DNA from: JBBQFI01 sp038321775
Lineage (GTDB): Bacteria > Verrucomicrobiota > Verrucomicrobiia > Chthoniobacterales > UBA10450
Direction of reading: 5' to 3'
DNA length: 64,000 bases
NCBI GenBank assembly: GCA_038321775.1
Contig: JBBQFI010000008.1
Location: 62,001-126,000, forward strand
Below the pieces are notes generated by a model. It made no database searches. It was not told the origin of the DNA and saw only the letters and a program-made list of their open reading frames with translations. Below are positions 1-9,006 of this stretch, in pieces (the first letter of the stretch is position 1; the number at the start of each line of letters is the position of its first letter). Made by a program: the position numbers and the translations under genes.

Positions 1-1141
1 CGGGCGCAAGAACCTTCACACCCGAGTAACCGACGAGACCGATGGCATAAAAGCGAAGCGCAGCCGCGGTCTGTCGCGTGGCCTCCGCGGTAAAACGTCC
101 GTGTTGATAAATCAGACTGATGATTGGCTCCGCCAGAATAATGAGACCGATTGCGGACGGAATCGTAAGCAACAAAACCAGCCGCAGCGAATGGGCGATG
201 GCACCGCGAAATTCGGCGTTGTTGCCGAGCGCGGCGCTGCGCGAAACCAACGGCAGCGTCACGGTCGCGATAGCGACGCCGAAAAGACCCAGGGGCAATT
301 GCATAAGACGAAAGGCGATGTTGAGCCATGTCATTGGTCCATCGCCTAACGAGGAAGCGAATCCGCTGTTCACAGCCACGTTTACCTGCACCGCACTGGC
401 CGCGATAACAGCCGGACCCATCAAGACCAGAATGTTGCGCACACCGGGATCGCGCCAGTTGAAGTCCGGGCGAAATTTAAAACCAACACGAGCGAGCGAA
501 GGAAATTGCACGAGCAATTGCCATAAGCCGCCGACGAGCGTGCCCAGCGCGAGCCCCATCAAAGCGCGACTGCCGAAATGTGGATCGAGCAGGTAACCAA
601 AGCCCGCGCCGGCGATGATGGATCCAAGATTGAAAAAACTCGAAGCCAGCGCCGGCATGCCGAAGACATTCTTTGCGTTCAGCATTCCCATCGCGAGCGC
701 GGCGAGGGAGACGAGCAGGATGAAAGGGAACATGATCCGCGTAAGCAGAATGGTCAGATCCGCTTTGTCGGGCGCGAAGCCCGGCGCGAGAACATGAATG
801 ACCGCCGGTGCGAAAATAACTCCGAGCAACGTGACCGCACTCATAAAAACCAGCGTGAGAGTGGCGACCTTACTCGCGAGTCGCCACGCAGATTGGTCGC
901 CCTCTTTGGCGATGCGTTGCGAGAATGTCGTGACGAACGCCGTGGAAAGCGCGCCTTCCGCAAAAAGATCGCGCAACATGTTCGGCGCGCGAAACGCCGT
1001 CAGAAACGCATCCATGTTTTTGCTCGCGCCAAAAAGCGAAGCGAAGACGACTTCGCGCAGCAGGCCGAGAATGCGGCTGCATAAAATCGCGATGCCAACC
1101 ACGCCGGTAGCGCGGGTGCTTACTCGCCGGTTCTCAGACAT
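1..1141 (-). CDS. murJ: Lipid II flippase MurJ (3' end outside the window)
   Basis: MurJ (MviN family) flips lipid II across the inner membrane for peptidoglycan synthesis. Reading the minus strand from the ATG at 1141 gives an open frame of about 380 residues that runs off the window at position 1. The N-terminal family signature is clear: SRILGLLREVVFASLFG, then an APNMLRDLFAEGALSTAFV stretch, followed by alternating hydrophobic segments expected of a 13-14 helix MOP-superfamily transporter. Family members are about 500-530 residues, so roughly the last quarter is missing. A GCCTAACGA site at 344 is read in frame as Ser-Leu-Gly. Identification is secure from the signature; only the C-terminus is unseen. 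Confidence 0.93.
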   Translation of the reverse strand, partial: MSENRRVSTRATGVVGIAILCSRILGLLREVVFASLFGASKNMDAFLTAFRAPNMLRDLFAEGALSTAFVTTFSQRIAKEGDQSAWRLASKVATLTLVFMSAVTLLGVIFAPAVIHVLAPGFAPDKADLTILLTRIMFPFILLVSLAALAMGMLNAKNVFGMPALASSFFNLGSIIAGAGFGYLLDPHFGSRALMGLALGTLVGGLWQLLVQFPSLARVGFKFRPDFNWRDPGVRNILVLMGPAVIAASAVQVNVAVNSGFASSLGDGPMTWLNIAFRLMQLPLGLFGVAIATVTLPLVSRSAALGNNAEFRGAIAHSLRLVLLLTIPSAIGLIILAEPIISLIYQHGRFTAEATRQTAAALRFYAIGLVGYSGVKVLAP

Positions 1142-1193
1142 GCGCGACAATGGAACAGCGCGCCGCGAAAGAGCAAATCGCGCCTGCGCTACC

Positions 1194-1264
1194 GGAGGGA
1201 CGACCTCTGTGTCGTCCCAAATTCCCGCTGCGCCATTCAGGGACGAGACAGAGCCCGTCCCTCC
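1194..1264. repeat. Imperfect palindromic repeat between murJ and DUF2339 gene
   Basis: Two GGGACGA/TCGTCCC-rich half-elements lie back to back (1194-1218 and 1240-1264), each ending in GAGGGACG or CGTCCCTCC. The same GTCCCTCC-ended element recurs at 29811-29834, inside the WecG-like gene (26753-26850) and at 59612-59675. It sits between the start of murJ and the stop of the DUF2339 gene. Confidence 0.6.
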
Positions 1265-1266
1265 AA

Positions 1267-3120
1267 TTATTTAGCGCGCGATGGCGCAAGAAAACGTTGA
1301 TAGACGAACGAAACAACGATCAGGATCAACGCGACGCCGATGAACGCACCGATACGATAGAGCTGATTCAAACTGCCCAAATCGTGCAGGAACAATTTTG
1401 CGAGGGTAACGAGCAAAAGTCCGAGACCGGCATATCGGACGAATCCGTTTTTTTGCTTCATGCCGACAAGCAGCAGCGCAAATGCAAAAAGCGCCCACGC
1501 GATCGAGTAAGACATGTCGCGCGCAAAATTTCCGGAGAAGGAAAATGTCAGTGTCGGTCCGATCGAGAAATAATCGGCAATCTCAACATTCAAGAGAAGA
1601 AAGGCGAGGATTGTGCCTAACGAATAAAGCAACGGGCGCCCGATTCGTTCCAGCACATTTTCCCGCGGCGGCCCGAAGAGCTTCGCGCCCATCAGCGAAC
1701 AGACGCTTCCGATGCCGTAAGCATACAAATACCAATTCCAAATCTTCGCACCGCTGCGCTTGTGATATTCCAGAACAGCCGGGTTGAGTGCGAGCCGCGC
1801 GAAAGCGACGCAGAGCAATCCCGCACCGACCAAACGCAGTCCGCGATGTGGCACTTTTCGGAAAAACCAGATGAGCGCGAGCCCTTCGAGCACCCACCCG
1901 AGCGTGATCCATTCGCGATCGAATTGGATCGGGAAAATCAGACTAACGAATAAAAGCGCAGCTCCGCCCTGCCACGCGAGCCGCGCATCGCCCGAGGCGG
2001 GTGTTACTCCCTGTCGCTTGATGAGAAAGAAGACTCCGAATGCGTACGGGATGATGAATGCTGCCGGAAACAATCCGTTCTGGAGTTGCGGATAGGCTGA
2101 ATAAACCAGGTCGTAGATCAGCCAAAAATGAAGCGCACCCGCGATGGCGGAGACAGCCCACGGCAACTGCTCGCCCTTTTGCGCGAAGAACGCGCAGCCA
2201 ATGAAAAGCAGCGCGAAAACAACATACCAGCCGAACGGAATCGCCGGATTGAGCAAAGAGAAATGCATCGTGTGCCATTCCCGTTCGACCGACCACGCGC
2301 CGACGAGTGCGACCGCGGCGATCCAATTCGCGCGTGTAACGATTGCGAGTCCAAGAAGAAGAATCGCGAGGAGGAAAGCGACGCCGAGAATTGGGGTTGG
2401 AGAGAGCGACGGTAGTTTCGCGACCACCATAAGCAGAAGCAGAAATGGCATGCCTGCTCCCAGCGCGGGAATAGCGCGTTGCATGTTCCCGGCTCCACTC
2501 GTTAGGCGCCGCGTGAGAAACATTCCTGCGGAGAAGAAGAAAATGCCGGTTCCGGCCGTGACGCCGAGGAACGCATCGAGATCGTCAATCCGGGCGGAAC
2601 CGAATTCGATCCAAAGGCCGACCGCGATGAGTGTGCCGACGAGCGCGATGAGAACGAGAGGCGACGACGCAGTTCGCAACGCGAGAGTCAGCACAACGAT
2701 GTTGATGAGGAAAACAGCAAGCCAGACCACCGCGGAGTCCTGTTCGTGCCAAACGCACAACCAGATCAAGGCCAGCGGCAGCAGCGGAACAAGATTCTGC
2801 AATTGCCACGGTGTTTTTCGCGCCGCGGTTATTTTCGGTGAGATGCAGAAGCCGGCGTGCAGAACCGCAAACGCGACGAAGCTGCCAAGCGCCCACCACA
2901 AAAGCGACGCATCGAGAAACTCTGCTGTCCACCACGCGAGCAGACCGAAGACTGCGATGCCTGCGATCTCCGCGAAAAAGTAAAAACCAGAAGCGATCGC
3001 GAGTACGATCAATCCGAGATCTGCGCCGAAAACAAATCCGAGGAGCAAGCGCCGGACGTCGTGCAAGTCCGTGATAATCAGAAAGGATCCACGCCGCGAA
3101 AAGCAGCGCAGCGAATCCAC
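1267..3120 (-). CDS. DUF2339 membrane protein, C-terminal part (after frameshift)
   Basis: This open frame carries the C-terminal two thirds of a DUF2339 polytopic membrane protein. Its first roughly 20 residues (before about 3065) are a shadow; homology-like hydrophobic sequence begins at LLLGFVFGADLGLIVLAIA. At least 15 strongly hydrophobic segments follow, with family-like motifs such as LFPIQFDREWITLGWVLEG and a final transmembrane helix ending near a basic tail. The frame is one base out of register with the upstream part (2585-4162). The function of DUF2339 is unknown; related proteins are large inner-membrane proteins. A single-base sequencing error or a genuine mutation would both explain the split. 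Confidence 0.75.
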   Translation of the reverse strand: MDSLRCFSRRGSFLIITDLHDVRRLLLGFVFGADLGLIVLAIASGFYFFAEIAGIAVFGLLAWWTAEFLDASLLWWALGSFVAFAVLHAGFCISPKITAARKTPWQLQNLVPLLPLALIWLCVWHEQDSAVVWLAVFLINIVVLTLALRTASSPLVLIALVGTLIAVGLWIEFGSARIDDLDAFLGVTAGTGIFFFSAGMFLTRRLTSGAGNMQRAIPALGAGMPFLLLLMVVAKLPSLSPTPILGVAFLLAILLLGLAIVTRANWIAAVALVGAWSVEREWHTMHFSLLNPAIPFGWYVVFALLFIGCAFFAQKGEQLPWAVSAIAGALHFWLIYDLVYSAYPQLQNGLFPAAFIIPYAFGVFFLIKRQGVTPASGDARLAWQGGAALLFVSLIFPIQFDREWITLGWVLEGLALIWFFRKVPHRGLRLVGAGLLCVAFARLALNPAVLEYHKRSGAKIWNWYLYAYGIGSVCSLMGAKLFGPPRENVLERIGRPLLYSLGTILAFLLLNVEIADYFSIGPTLTFSFSGNFARDMSYSIAWALFAFALLLVGMKQKNGFVRYAGLGLLLVTLAKLFLHDLGSLNQLYRIGAFIGVALILIVVSFVYQRFLAPSRAK

Positions 3121-4162
3121 AAAGCGCGGCGGCCCACGCTGACCATTTCGGATGCGTCGCGTTTTTTCGACGAAGGAAAAAGATGAGCAGAAACTGCAAT
3201 TGGAATCCGAGAAAAACCGTGATCGCTGTGATCGCTTTCGCGGAGGCGAAGAAATGGCCGACCCACGCGAATTCCATCAAGACTGTGCCGATCGCGGCGA
3301 GGAGCAGCAGATGATCCCAGCGTTTCCGCAACACCACGGCGCCGATGCCGATATTCAGCAATGCGATATAGCCGAACAATCCGAGCGGATTATCGGGACC
3401 GGTCGAAAGTAAAATCGGCGTTAAAAATCCACCGAGCAGTCCAAGAATTACGACTACCTGCGCGTCCAGCAAAACCGCGAGGAAGAAAGCGGCAATCGTG
3501 ACGCACGACATGAGCGCGAATGCCGGCGTGAGCGAAATGAGATTGTAAAACGCTTCGGCACCGAAGATGTCCGCGTAGAGGACAAGAATGCCGGTGGCGC
3601 AAAGACTTTGCCCCGGAACGCGATAGCTCTTCGTCGCGGCGCGCCAGCCTGCTCCGATCAGACTCAAGCCAATGAGCGCGCCGATCGCGATGCGCATGCG
3701 TGGCGTGATGAGATTTTTTTCGAATGAATATTTAACGAGAAAAACGACGCCAAGAAAAAGGACGAAGCCACCGATCCACGCGAAAAGTTTGACGCCCATG
3801 AAAGCTTCCCAATCGATGGCAGCAGGAGCGGGTTTTGCTGGTCGCGGAACGGCCGGAGGTGGACTCGTTAGGCCAGGCGATGGCGCCGCCGCAACGACAG
3901 GTGGTGGTTTCGCTGCCGATTCTGGAAGCGGCGGCGGCATAGAGCGCGTCACGGGAGCTACGGGCGTTACCGGAACGGGCTGATTTTCCTTCGCAACGGT
4001 CTCGACGGATTTTCCAGCTTCGAGCGCGGCGATTCGCTCGTTCACTTTCTTGATTGCTGCTTCGAGCGCTTTAACCCGGCTCGCATTCGTAACGCCCAAA
4101 ACAATCGGAAGAATCAACGCGACTAAACCGAGCAGAACTATCAGGCCGATGAATGTTTCCAT
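2585..4162 (-). CDS. DUF2339 membrane protein, N-terminal part (frameshifted)
   Basis: Starts with a membrane anchor (METFIGLIVLLGLVALILPI), then a coiled-coil segment (about residues 28-55), a Pro/Ala-rich linker (60-115) and the DUF2339 start IDWEAFMGVKLFAWIGGFVLF, followed by many hydrophobic helices to about residue 365. After SDYHGLARRPAL (near 3060) the frame degenerates into Arg/Ser-rich sequence, while the downstream frame continues the membrane protein. Joined, the two parts give about 960 residues, the usual size for DUF2339 proteins. So this is one gene with a one-base frameshift around 3050-3075, either a pseudogene or an assembly/sequencing error. It lies four bases from the stop of the Nif3-like gene. 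Confidence 0.75.
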   Translation of the reverse strand: METFIGLIVLLGLVALILPIVLGVTNASRVKALEAAIKKVNERIAALEAGKSVETVAKENQPVPVTPVAPVTRSMPPPLPESAAKPPPVVAAAPSPGLTSPPPAVPRPAKPAPAAIDWEAFMGVKLFAWIGGFVLFLGVVFLVKYSFEKNLITPRMRIAIGALIGLSLIGAGWRAATKSYRVPGQSLCATGILVLYADIFGAEAFYNLISLTPAFALMSCVTIAAFFLAVLLDAQVVVILGLLGGFLTPILLSTGPDNPLGLFGYIALLNIGIGAVVLRKRWDHLLLLAAIGTVLMEFAWVGHFFASAKAITAITVFLGFQLQFLLIFFLRRKNATHPKWSAWAAALCGFAALLFAAWILSDYHGLARRPALAPRICFRRRSRIDRTRDRFWFLLFRGDRRHRSLRSARVVDSRVSRCVAFVVGAWQLRRVCGSARRLLHLTENNRGAKNTVAIAESCSAAAAGLDLVVRLARTGLRGGLACCFPHQHRCADSRVANCVVASRSHRARRHTHRGRPLDRIRFRPD

Positions 4163-4918
4163 TTAGAGTCCGGTAGGATGATCGATGAATTCCCAAGGGA
4201 TTTTGAACTTCTCGGACAGATGAGCAGCGAATGCTTTAACCCCGAAAGTTTCCGTCGCGTAATGACCGCCGATTAACAGATTCACGCCTAACTCCTCGGC
4301 GGCGACAGCCGCCCAATGCGGAGCTTCTCCCGTAATAAAAGTGTCGACGCCTTCGCGGGCCACTGCATGAATTTCTCCACCCGCTCCGCCAGTAACGATG
4401 CCGATGACTTTCGTTTCTGTCGGCCCGCCACCGATGCACTGAACGCCTTCGCCAACGCTTTCCTTTAATTTTGCGATGAGATCTTCGCGACGAAGACTAA
4501 CCACAGCCTTGCGGCCAATCGGTTGCCCTTTGATTTCTAAAAAAGACTCCGAAGTTTCGAAACCTAACGAACGAGCAAGCTCGACATTATTCCCAACTTC
4601 GGGATGCAAATCGAGCGGGAGATGCGCGGCGTAAAGCGCAATGTCGTTTTCAATCGCGAACTTCAGTTGGCGTCGGAGCGCACCGGATATCGGCTGCAAC
4701 CCGGCCCAGAACATTCCGTGATGAACGAGGAGAAAATTTATCTTCTGTTCCGCTGCCGCTTGTAATGTCGCGGTTGAAGCATCGACCGCGGCGCCAATCC
4801 TGGTGACCGTTCCGGAATTTTCGATCTGCAAACCATTTAGCGCATTCGGATAATCTTCGACCTCAGCGAGACGTAGATATTCGTCGGAATAGCGGACGAT
4901 TTCGGAGAGCGATGCCAT
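4163..4918 (-). CDS. Nif3-like dinuclear metal centre protein (GTP cyclohydrolase I type 2 family)
   Basis: A Nif3/YbgI/DUF34 family protein. These form hexameric toroids with a dinuclear metal site; the cellular role is not settled. Visible metal-ligand motifs are LLVHHGMFW, AAHLPLDLHPEVGNN and, near the C-terminus, GGHYATETFGV, which match the family's His/Glu ligands. The start MASLSEIV at 4918 is preferred over the upstream ATG at 4972 because family members begin just before this residue and the upstream extension overlaps the cyclase gene. At about 251 residues it has the short single-domain form. It follows the cyclase stop by 4 bases and is probably co-transcribed with it. Confidence 0.88.
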   Translation of the reverse strand: MASLSEIVRYSDEYLRLAEVEDYPNALNGLQIENSGTVTRIGAAVDASTATLQAAAEQKINFLLVHHGMFWAGLQPISGALRRQLKFAIENDIALYAAHLPLDLHPEVGNNVELARSLGFETSESFLEIKGQPIGRKAVVSLRREDLIAKLKESVGEGVQCIGGGPTETKVIGIVTGGAGGEIHAVAREGVDTFITGEAPHWAAVAAEELGVNLLIGGHYATETFGVKAFAAHLSEKFKIPWEFIDHPTGL

Positions 4919-4922
4919 TTGA

Positions 4923-6482
4923 TTATCCCGTGCGGTCGGGATGGAATGCAAAGACCTTAACGGGTGTGCCAACTCCCCGCACCGATTGCGGCGCCAGACT
5001 GACGAGATCGGCTTTGTTTTTCAAGCGTTCCAGGGTTTCAGCTGTAACGAGCAATGGTGCGCCCACCGTTTTCGTTAGGCTTTCGATGCGAGAGGCGAGA
5101 TTCACGGTCGCGCCGATGGCGGTGAACTCGAGACGTTGCGGGGATCCAATGCTCCCGACAATGGCTGGGCCGGAATGAATTCCGATCCCGATTTGAATCG
5201 GCGCACGCTTTTGCGCAGCGAAATCCTCATTTAGCCTAACGAGCGCACTAAGAATTTCGCGGCCGGAGTCGAACGCGCTTTGGGGATGGCTTGCGATTCC
5301 ATCGCTCACCCCAAAGAGCGCCATAAAACCGTCACCCAGATATTTGTTTACCATGCCGCCATGCTGTTCCTCGACGATACGCACGGCGATGCGCAGAAAT
5401 TCGTTCAGAACATCCAGGATTTCGGTCGGGGAAGTCGCGCCCGCGCGAGCGGTAAAGGAACAGATATCGACAAACATCACCGTGATGTCCTGTTCTACGC
5501 CGCCGAGACCTGGATCGCGCGCCAGAATTTCTTCCGCAGCGCGCTGGCCAACATGAAGACCAAATGTTTGCCGGAGATGTTCCTTATCCTTGAGTTCCCG
5601 CGCCATGTGATTGAATTCGCCGATTAACACTCCGAATTCATCGGCGCGCGTGACAGGCACCTGCACGTCGAATTTCCCCGACGCGACAGATTGGGCCGCG
5701 ATGCGAAGTTGATCGATCGGTTTCGCGACGAGGCGGCTAATCATCAGCGCCGTGCACAAGCCAAAACCAATTCCAACCGCGCTGACATAGATCGCAAACC
5801 AGCGAGGATCGTTTCCCGGCAAAGCCGGCGCGAACTCAAGCAGAAGCAACGATATGATCGGACAGATCGATGTGGAAATCAGCCAGAGCACGCCGCGCCC
5901 ACGCAACGAAAGCGTGAGCACACCGGGCATGAGATCCGGACGCGTGTTCTGAAAAAAGAGCGGAAACAAACTGCGGTGACTGGCGAGTTCGACGAGGAAA
6001 AAACTGTTCGTCACCGCGATGCAGGCGGAGATGCAGAATGAAATTGGAAGGTGCCAGAGCAGTCGGCTGTCCAAACTTCCCGGGACCTGCGCGAGTGAAA
6101 TGAGAAACACGGGAATGCAAAACAACCAGGCGACCGCAGAAATAATTGCAGCCCACCACGGCAAATGAATCAGGCGTCGCCGCGATTTTTCGAGGACGTC
6201 CGGCGCGACAAACCGACCGTCGCGCAATTGGAGCAAGACCGGTCGAAGGGAAAGCAGGCACCACAACCAGAGTGCGACACCGGCAGGATATGCGATCGCG
6301 TTGTAAAGAATGACGGTCAGGAAAAATCGGTCGTGCAACGCGCCATTGCCGAGAAGCGGATTGATCGCAACGGCGTTGTACCAAATGTTGAAGACACTCC
6401 CGAGCAGCTGCGGGATAAGCGGCGCAAGCGCGATCCAGAGAAGCGAGCGGCGACTGCGATCCGTTTTTATCGAAGCGTCCAT
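4923..6482 (-). CDS. Membrane adenylate/guanylate cyclase with HAMP domain
   Basis: A class III nucleotide cyclase. The first about 245 residues contain six hydrophobic segments, followed by a HAMP linker (about 250-305, with ISRLVAKPIDQLRIAAQSVASG and the DEFGVLIGEFNHMA end) and a CYCc catalytic domain (about 330-515). Both metal-binding aspartates are visible in FVDICSFTAR and NKYLGDGFMALFG, and the transition-state Arg region is present in TVNLASRIESLTK. The layout resembles CyaA-type membrane cyclases that make cAMP in response to envelope signals. The start overlaps the stop of the MBL gene by 16 bases, so the two are likely co-transcribed. Two GCCTAACGA sites (5072 and 5234) lie in the gene. 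Confidence 0.9.
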   Translation of the reverse strand: MDASIKTDRSRRSLLWIALAPLIPQLLGSVFNIWYNAVAINPLLGNGALHDRFFLTVILYNAIAYPAGVALWLWCLLSLRPVLLQLRDGRFVAPDVLEKSRRRLIHLPWWAAIISAVAWLFCIPVFLISLAQVPGSLDSRLLWHLPISFCISACIAVTNSFFLVELASHRSLFPLFFQNTRPDLMPGVLTLSLRGRGVLWLISTSICPIISLLLLEFAPALPGNDPRWFAIYVSAVGIGFGLCTALMISRLVAKPIDQLRIAAQSVASGKFDVQVPVTRADEFGVLIGEFNHMARELKDKEHLRQTFGLHVGQRAAEEILARDPGLGGVEQDITVMFVDICSFTARAGATSPTEILDVLNEFLRIAVRIVEEQHGGMVNKYLGDGFMALFGVSDGIASHPQSAFDSGREILSALVRLNEDFAAQKRAPIQIGIGIHSGPAIVGSIGSPQRLEFTAIGATVNLASRIESLTKTVGAPLLVTAETLERLKNKADLVSLAPQSVRGVGTPVKVFAFHPDRTG

Positions 6483-7390
6483 GGCCGAAAATAATCGAGC
6501 AGGATCAAACGACCGGGAAATTGCGCGCGTTTGTAGTCCCGGAGAACGCGCGGGAAATCGGTCATCGGTCCGAAAACAAATCCGCGATCGAGCGATTGGA
6601 AAAAATTATCCTGATGACTCGGCAAAATGTAACGCGGTCGCAATCGGCGAACCGCTTCGACTAATCGCGCCCGTGAATCAGGCAACGCCACGCCGAGAAT
6701 CGCGAGATCGACCGGACCGATGTCGTTAGGCGGAAGAAGCGACGGCCTTCCGCCGGAGTCGATGTAAATGCGTTTGCCGTCTGCTTCGATGAGAAACGCG
6801 AGCGGTTCACCGCAGACCCAATCTGCAGCGCGCCGAGGCGCACCGCTTCGCTTTCGATCTCCGGAAAATGGAACACCGATCGGAAAAACGCGATCATGTT
6901 GGGCAGCAAGCGCATGAATTTTCCAGGGTCCGATCCGACGGATATCTCCTGCTTTCACGGCATCACATTTTCCCGCCGGCGCACCTGCTGACTTCGCTAG
7001 AGCAATTGCCGTTTCCGATGCAACGAGACGCGTGCCGGTCACCCGCATGATTACAGGCGCGTCGAAAAGATGATCGACGTGTCCGTGGGTCACGACGATG
7101 GCGTCCTGCTTTGGAGCGAGATATTTCATCGCGCTTTCGATCCGCTGTTTATTTGGCCGGATCGTCGTAGGAAAAATCATGGCTGACATTCCGATTCGGG
7201 AAAAATACGGGTCTATCAGCAACGCATGATTTCCCACCTCAAACTGATACCCATTGGTTCCCAAATAAGTGATGCGTAAGCCCGGTTGCGATTTCGCGTG
7301 AGGCGCATCGGCGACGACAAATTGCCCATATTTCTCCAGGCCGGCAGACAGGCTTTGCGCCGTTAAAAGAAGCAGGAGAAGAACGTTCAT
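6467..7390 (-). CDS. Exported MBL-fold metallo-hydrolase
   Basis: A beta-lactamase-fold hydrolase of the UlaG/NAPE-PLD-like group. A signal peptide (MNVLLLLLLTAQSLSAG) supports the start at 7390; an in-frame ATG at 7453 and an earlier one are possible but add non-signal sequence. The THGHVDHLFDAP motif is the canonical HxHxDH zinc site, preceded by LLIDPYFSR (the early Asp region), and a late PSHQDNFF supplies the final His. A segment around residues 190-205 (GVPFSGDRKRSGAPRRAADWVCG) contains an odd basic stretch. The substrate is unknown. It ends inside the start of the cyclase gene, suggesting an operon. Confidence 0.85.
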   Translation of the reverse strand: MNVLLLLLLTAQSLSAGLEKYGQFVVADAPHAKSQPGLRITYLGTNGYQFEVGNHALLIDPYFSRIGMSAMIFPTTIRPNKQRIESAMKYLAPKQDAIVVTHGHVDHLFDAPVIMRVTGTRLVASETAIALAKSAGAPAGKCDAVKAGDIRRIGPWKIHALAAQHDRVFPIGVPFSGDRKRSGAPRRAADWVCGEPLAFLIEADGKRIYIDSGGRPSLLPPNDIGPVDLAILGVALPDSRARLVEAVRRLRPRYILPSHQDNFFQSLDRGFVFGPMTDFPRVLRDYKRAQFPGRLILLDYFRPWTLR

Positions 7391-7517
7391 GACCAGGCGG
7401 TGCCGCTCGGTTTTGGGCAAACACAGCGCCTGCAGCAAATCGGGCGGCAACATAAGATGCTCAGAACTCTTGACGAATACCCGCGAGATTGGAACGATAC
7501 AAGCACGGGAGGAAATT

Positions 7518-7922
7518 TTGGAATACACCGACGCGCCAACGACCGAAATAACGCCTAACGAATCGATGTTATGTCCGCTTTGCGGCGCGACCCTGCCGAA
7601 GGATGCCCAGAGTTGCAATCAATGCGATTGGACGCGCGGCGAACCATCGGAAGGCGCCGAGGGCAAAGCTAGCGATTTGGTCGCGCTCTTGCTCAGCGTC
7701 GTTCCTGGCCTTGGTCATATATATAAGGGACATCGGTTGCTGGGCTCTTTGTTCATTCTCGGCGCTCCCTTGGCAGTGGCCATGTCCGCCCTGGCCGCGA
7801 CGGCAACAGCGGGGTTCGGTCTCGGCCTGATGGTTCTCTACTGGTTCGCCGTCATGTTTCACGCTTACGCGATTTCCGACCGTGTGACGCCGGGACTCAA
7901 AGACGAAGGCGAGCAATACTGA
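7518..7922 (+). CDS. Small zinc-ribbon membrane protein
   Basis: A short protein with an N-terminal zinc ribbon (CPLCGATLPKDAQSCNQCDW, two CxxC knuckles) followed by two hydrophobic segments (about residues 65-85 and 95-125). The start is ambiguous: a TTG at 7518 sits 6 bases after a strong GGGAGG and gives 134 residues, while the ATG at 7566 gives 118. I chose the TTG because of the ribosome-binding site. The segment LVALLLSVVPGLGHIYKGHRLLG resembles the TM2-like zinc-ribbon membrane proteins. The function is unknown. It is transcribed away from the MBL gene. Confidence 0.7.
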   Translation: MEYTDAPTTEITPNESMLCPLCGATLPKDAQSCNQCDWTRGEPSEGAEGKASDLVALLLSVVPGLGHIYKGHRLLGSLFILGAPLAVAMSALAATATAGFGLGLMVLYWFAVMFHAYAISDRVTPGLKDEGEQY

Positions 7923-7925
7923 ACA

Positions 7926-9002
7926 TTACTCGTTAGGCGGACTGGATTTTACCGCGGCGTAAATTTCCTCGAGGATTTCCTGCAGCCCGTAACGGAATTT
8001 CCACGTCGGGTAATGTTCCTGAAATTTGCGCACGTCGCTGATCCACCAAATGTGGTCGCCGATGCGATTATTCTCCTCGTAACTCCAGGATAATTTCTGG
8101 CCGCCGATCGTTTCGCACATCTGAATCGCTTCCAGCATCGAGCAATTGCTGTGTCGGCTGCCGCCAATGTTGTATACCTCGGCGACACGCGGTGCGCGGA
8201 TGAATTGCGCGAAAGCTTCCACGAGATCGAAGCTATGAATGTTATCGCGCACCTGTTTGCCCTTGTAGCCGAAAACGCGATAAGGCCGGCCGCTCACCGC
8301 GCAGATCATTAAATAGGAAAGAAATCCGTGCAGTTCGGTCCCGGCGTGTGCAGGTCCGGTAAGACAACCACCGCGAAAACAAACCGTCGGCATGTTGAAG
8401 TAGCGTCCGTACTCCTGCACCAAAAGATCCGCCGCCGCTTTCGATGCACCGAAGAGCGAATGCTTCGTAAAATCGATGCTCATCGTCTCGGAAATGCCGG
8501 GCTCATATTCGTGACCCGCGGCAATTTCCCAGCGCAATGGAAGTTCGTTTAGCGGTAATCGATTTGGCGTATCGCCATAAACCTTGTTCGTCGACGTGAA
8601 AACAAATGGCGCTTCCGGACAAAAATTTCGCGCCGCTTCCAGCAAATTAAGCGTGCCATTCGCGTTGACGGTAAAATCAACCTGCGGATCACGCGCCGCC
8701 CAATCGTGCGACGGCTGCGCCGCTGTGTGCACGACGGCTGCAATGTCGTTTCGATTTTGCTTAAACAAATCGGAGATCGCCGCCGCGTCGCGAATATCGA
8801 GATCGTGATGCTCGTAATTCCGCACGGTCTTCAACAATTTATCGCGCGTTTTTTTTGTGGAAGCTTCCGCGCCGAAAAACTGACTGCGCATATCGTTATC
8901 GATCCCAACGACCCGCATGCCTTCTGTCGCGAAATGCTTCACCGTCTCAGATCCGATCAACCCTGCGGAACCGGTTACGATGATGGTGCGCGATTTATTC
9001 AT
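7926..9002 (-). CDS. NAD-dependent epimerase, CDP-paratose 2-epimerase-like
   Basis: An extended short-chain dehydrogenase acting on a nucleotide-activated sugar. The NAD-binding glycine motif is TGSAGLIGSETV near the N-terminus, and the catalytic region shows FTSTNKVYG followed by the SLFGASKAAAD Tyr-replacing/Lys region typical of CDP-paratose/CDP-tyvelose 2-epimerases, whose members carry NIHSFDLVEAF and a YNIGGS motif as here. The length of 358 residues fits the family. It is therefore expected to supply a rare dideoxy or related sugar for cell-surface glycans, but the exact nucleotide sugar cannot be set from sequence. The C-terminus PPNE is encoded by a GCCTAACGA site next to the stop. 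Confidence 0.85.
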   Translation of the reverse strand: MNKSRTIIVTGSAGLIGSETVKHFATEGMRVVGIDNDMRSQFFGAEASTKKTRDKLLKTVRNYEHHDLDIRDAAAISDLFKQNRNDIAAVVHTAAQPSHDWAARDPQVDFTVNANGTLNLLEAARNFCPEAPFVFTSTNKVYGDTPNRLPLNELPLRWEIAAGHEYEPGISETMSIDFTKHSLFGASKAAADLLVQEYGRYFNMPTVCFRGGCLTGPAHAGTELHGFLSYLMICAVSGRPYRVFGYKGKQVRDNIHSFDLVEAFAQFIRAPRVAEVYNIGGSRHSNCSMLEAIQMCETIGGQKLSWSYEENNRIGDHIWWISDVRKFQEHYPTWKFRYGLQEILEEIYAAVKSSPPNE

Positions 9003-9006
9003 GTGC

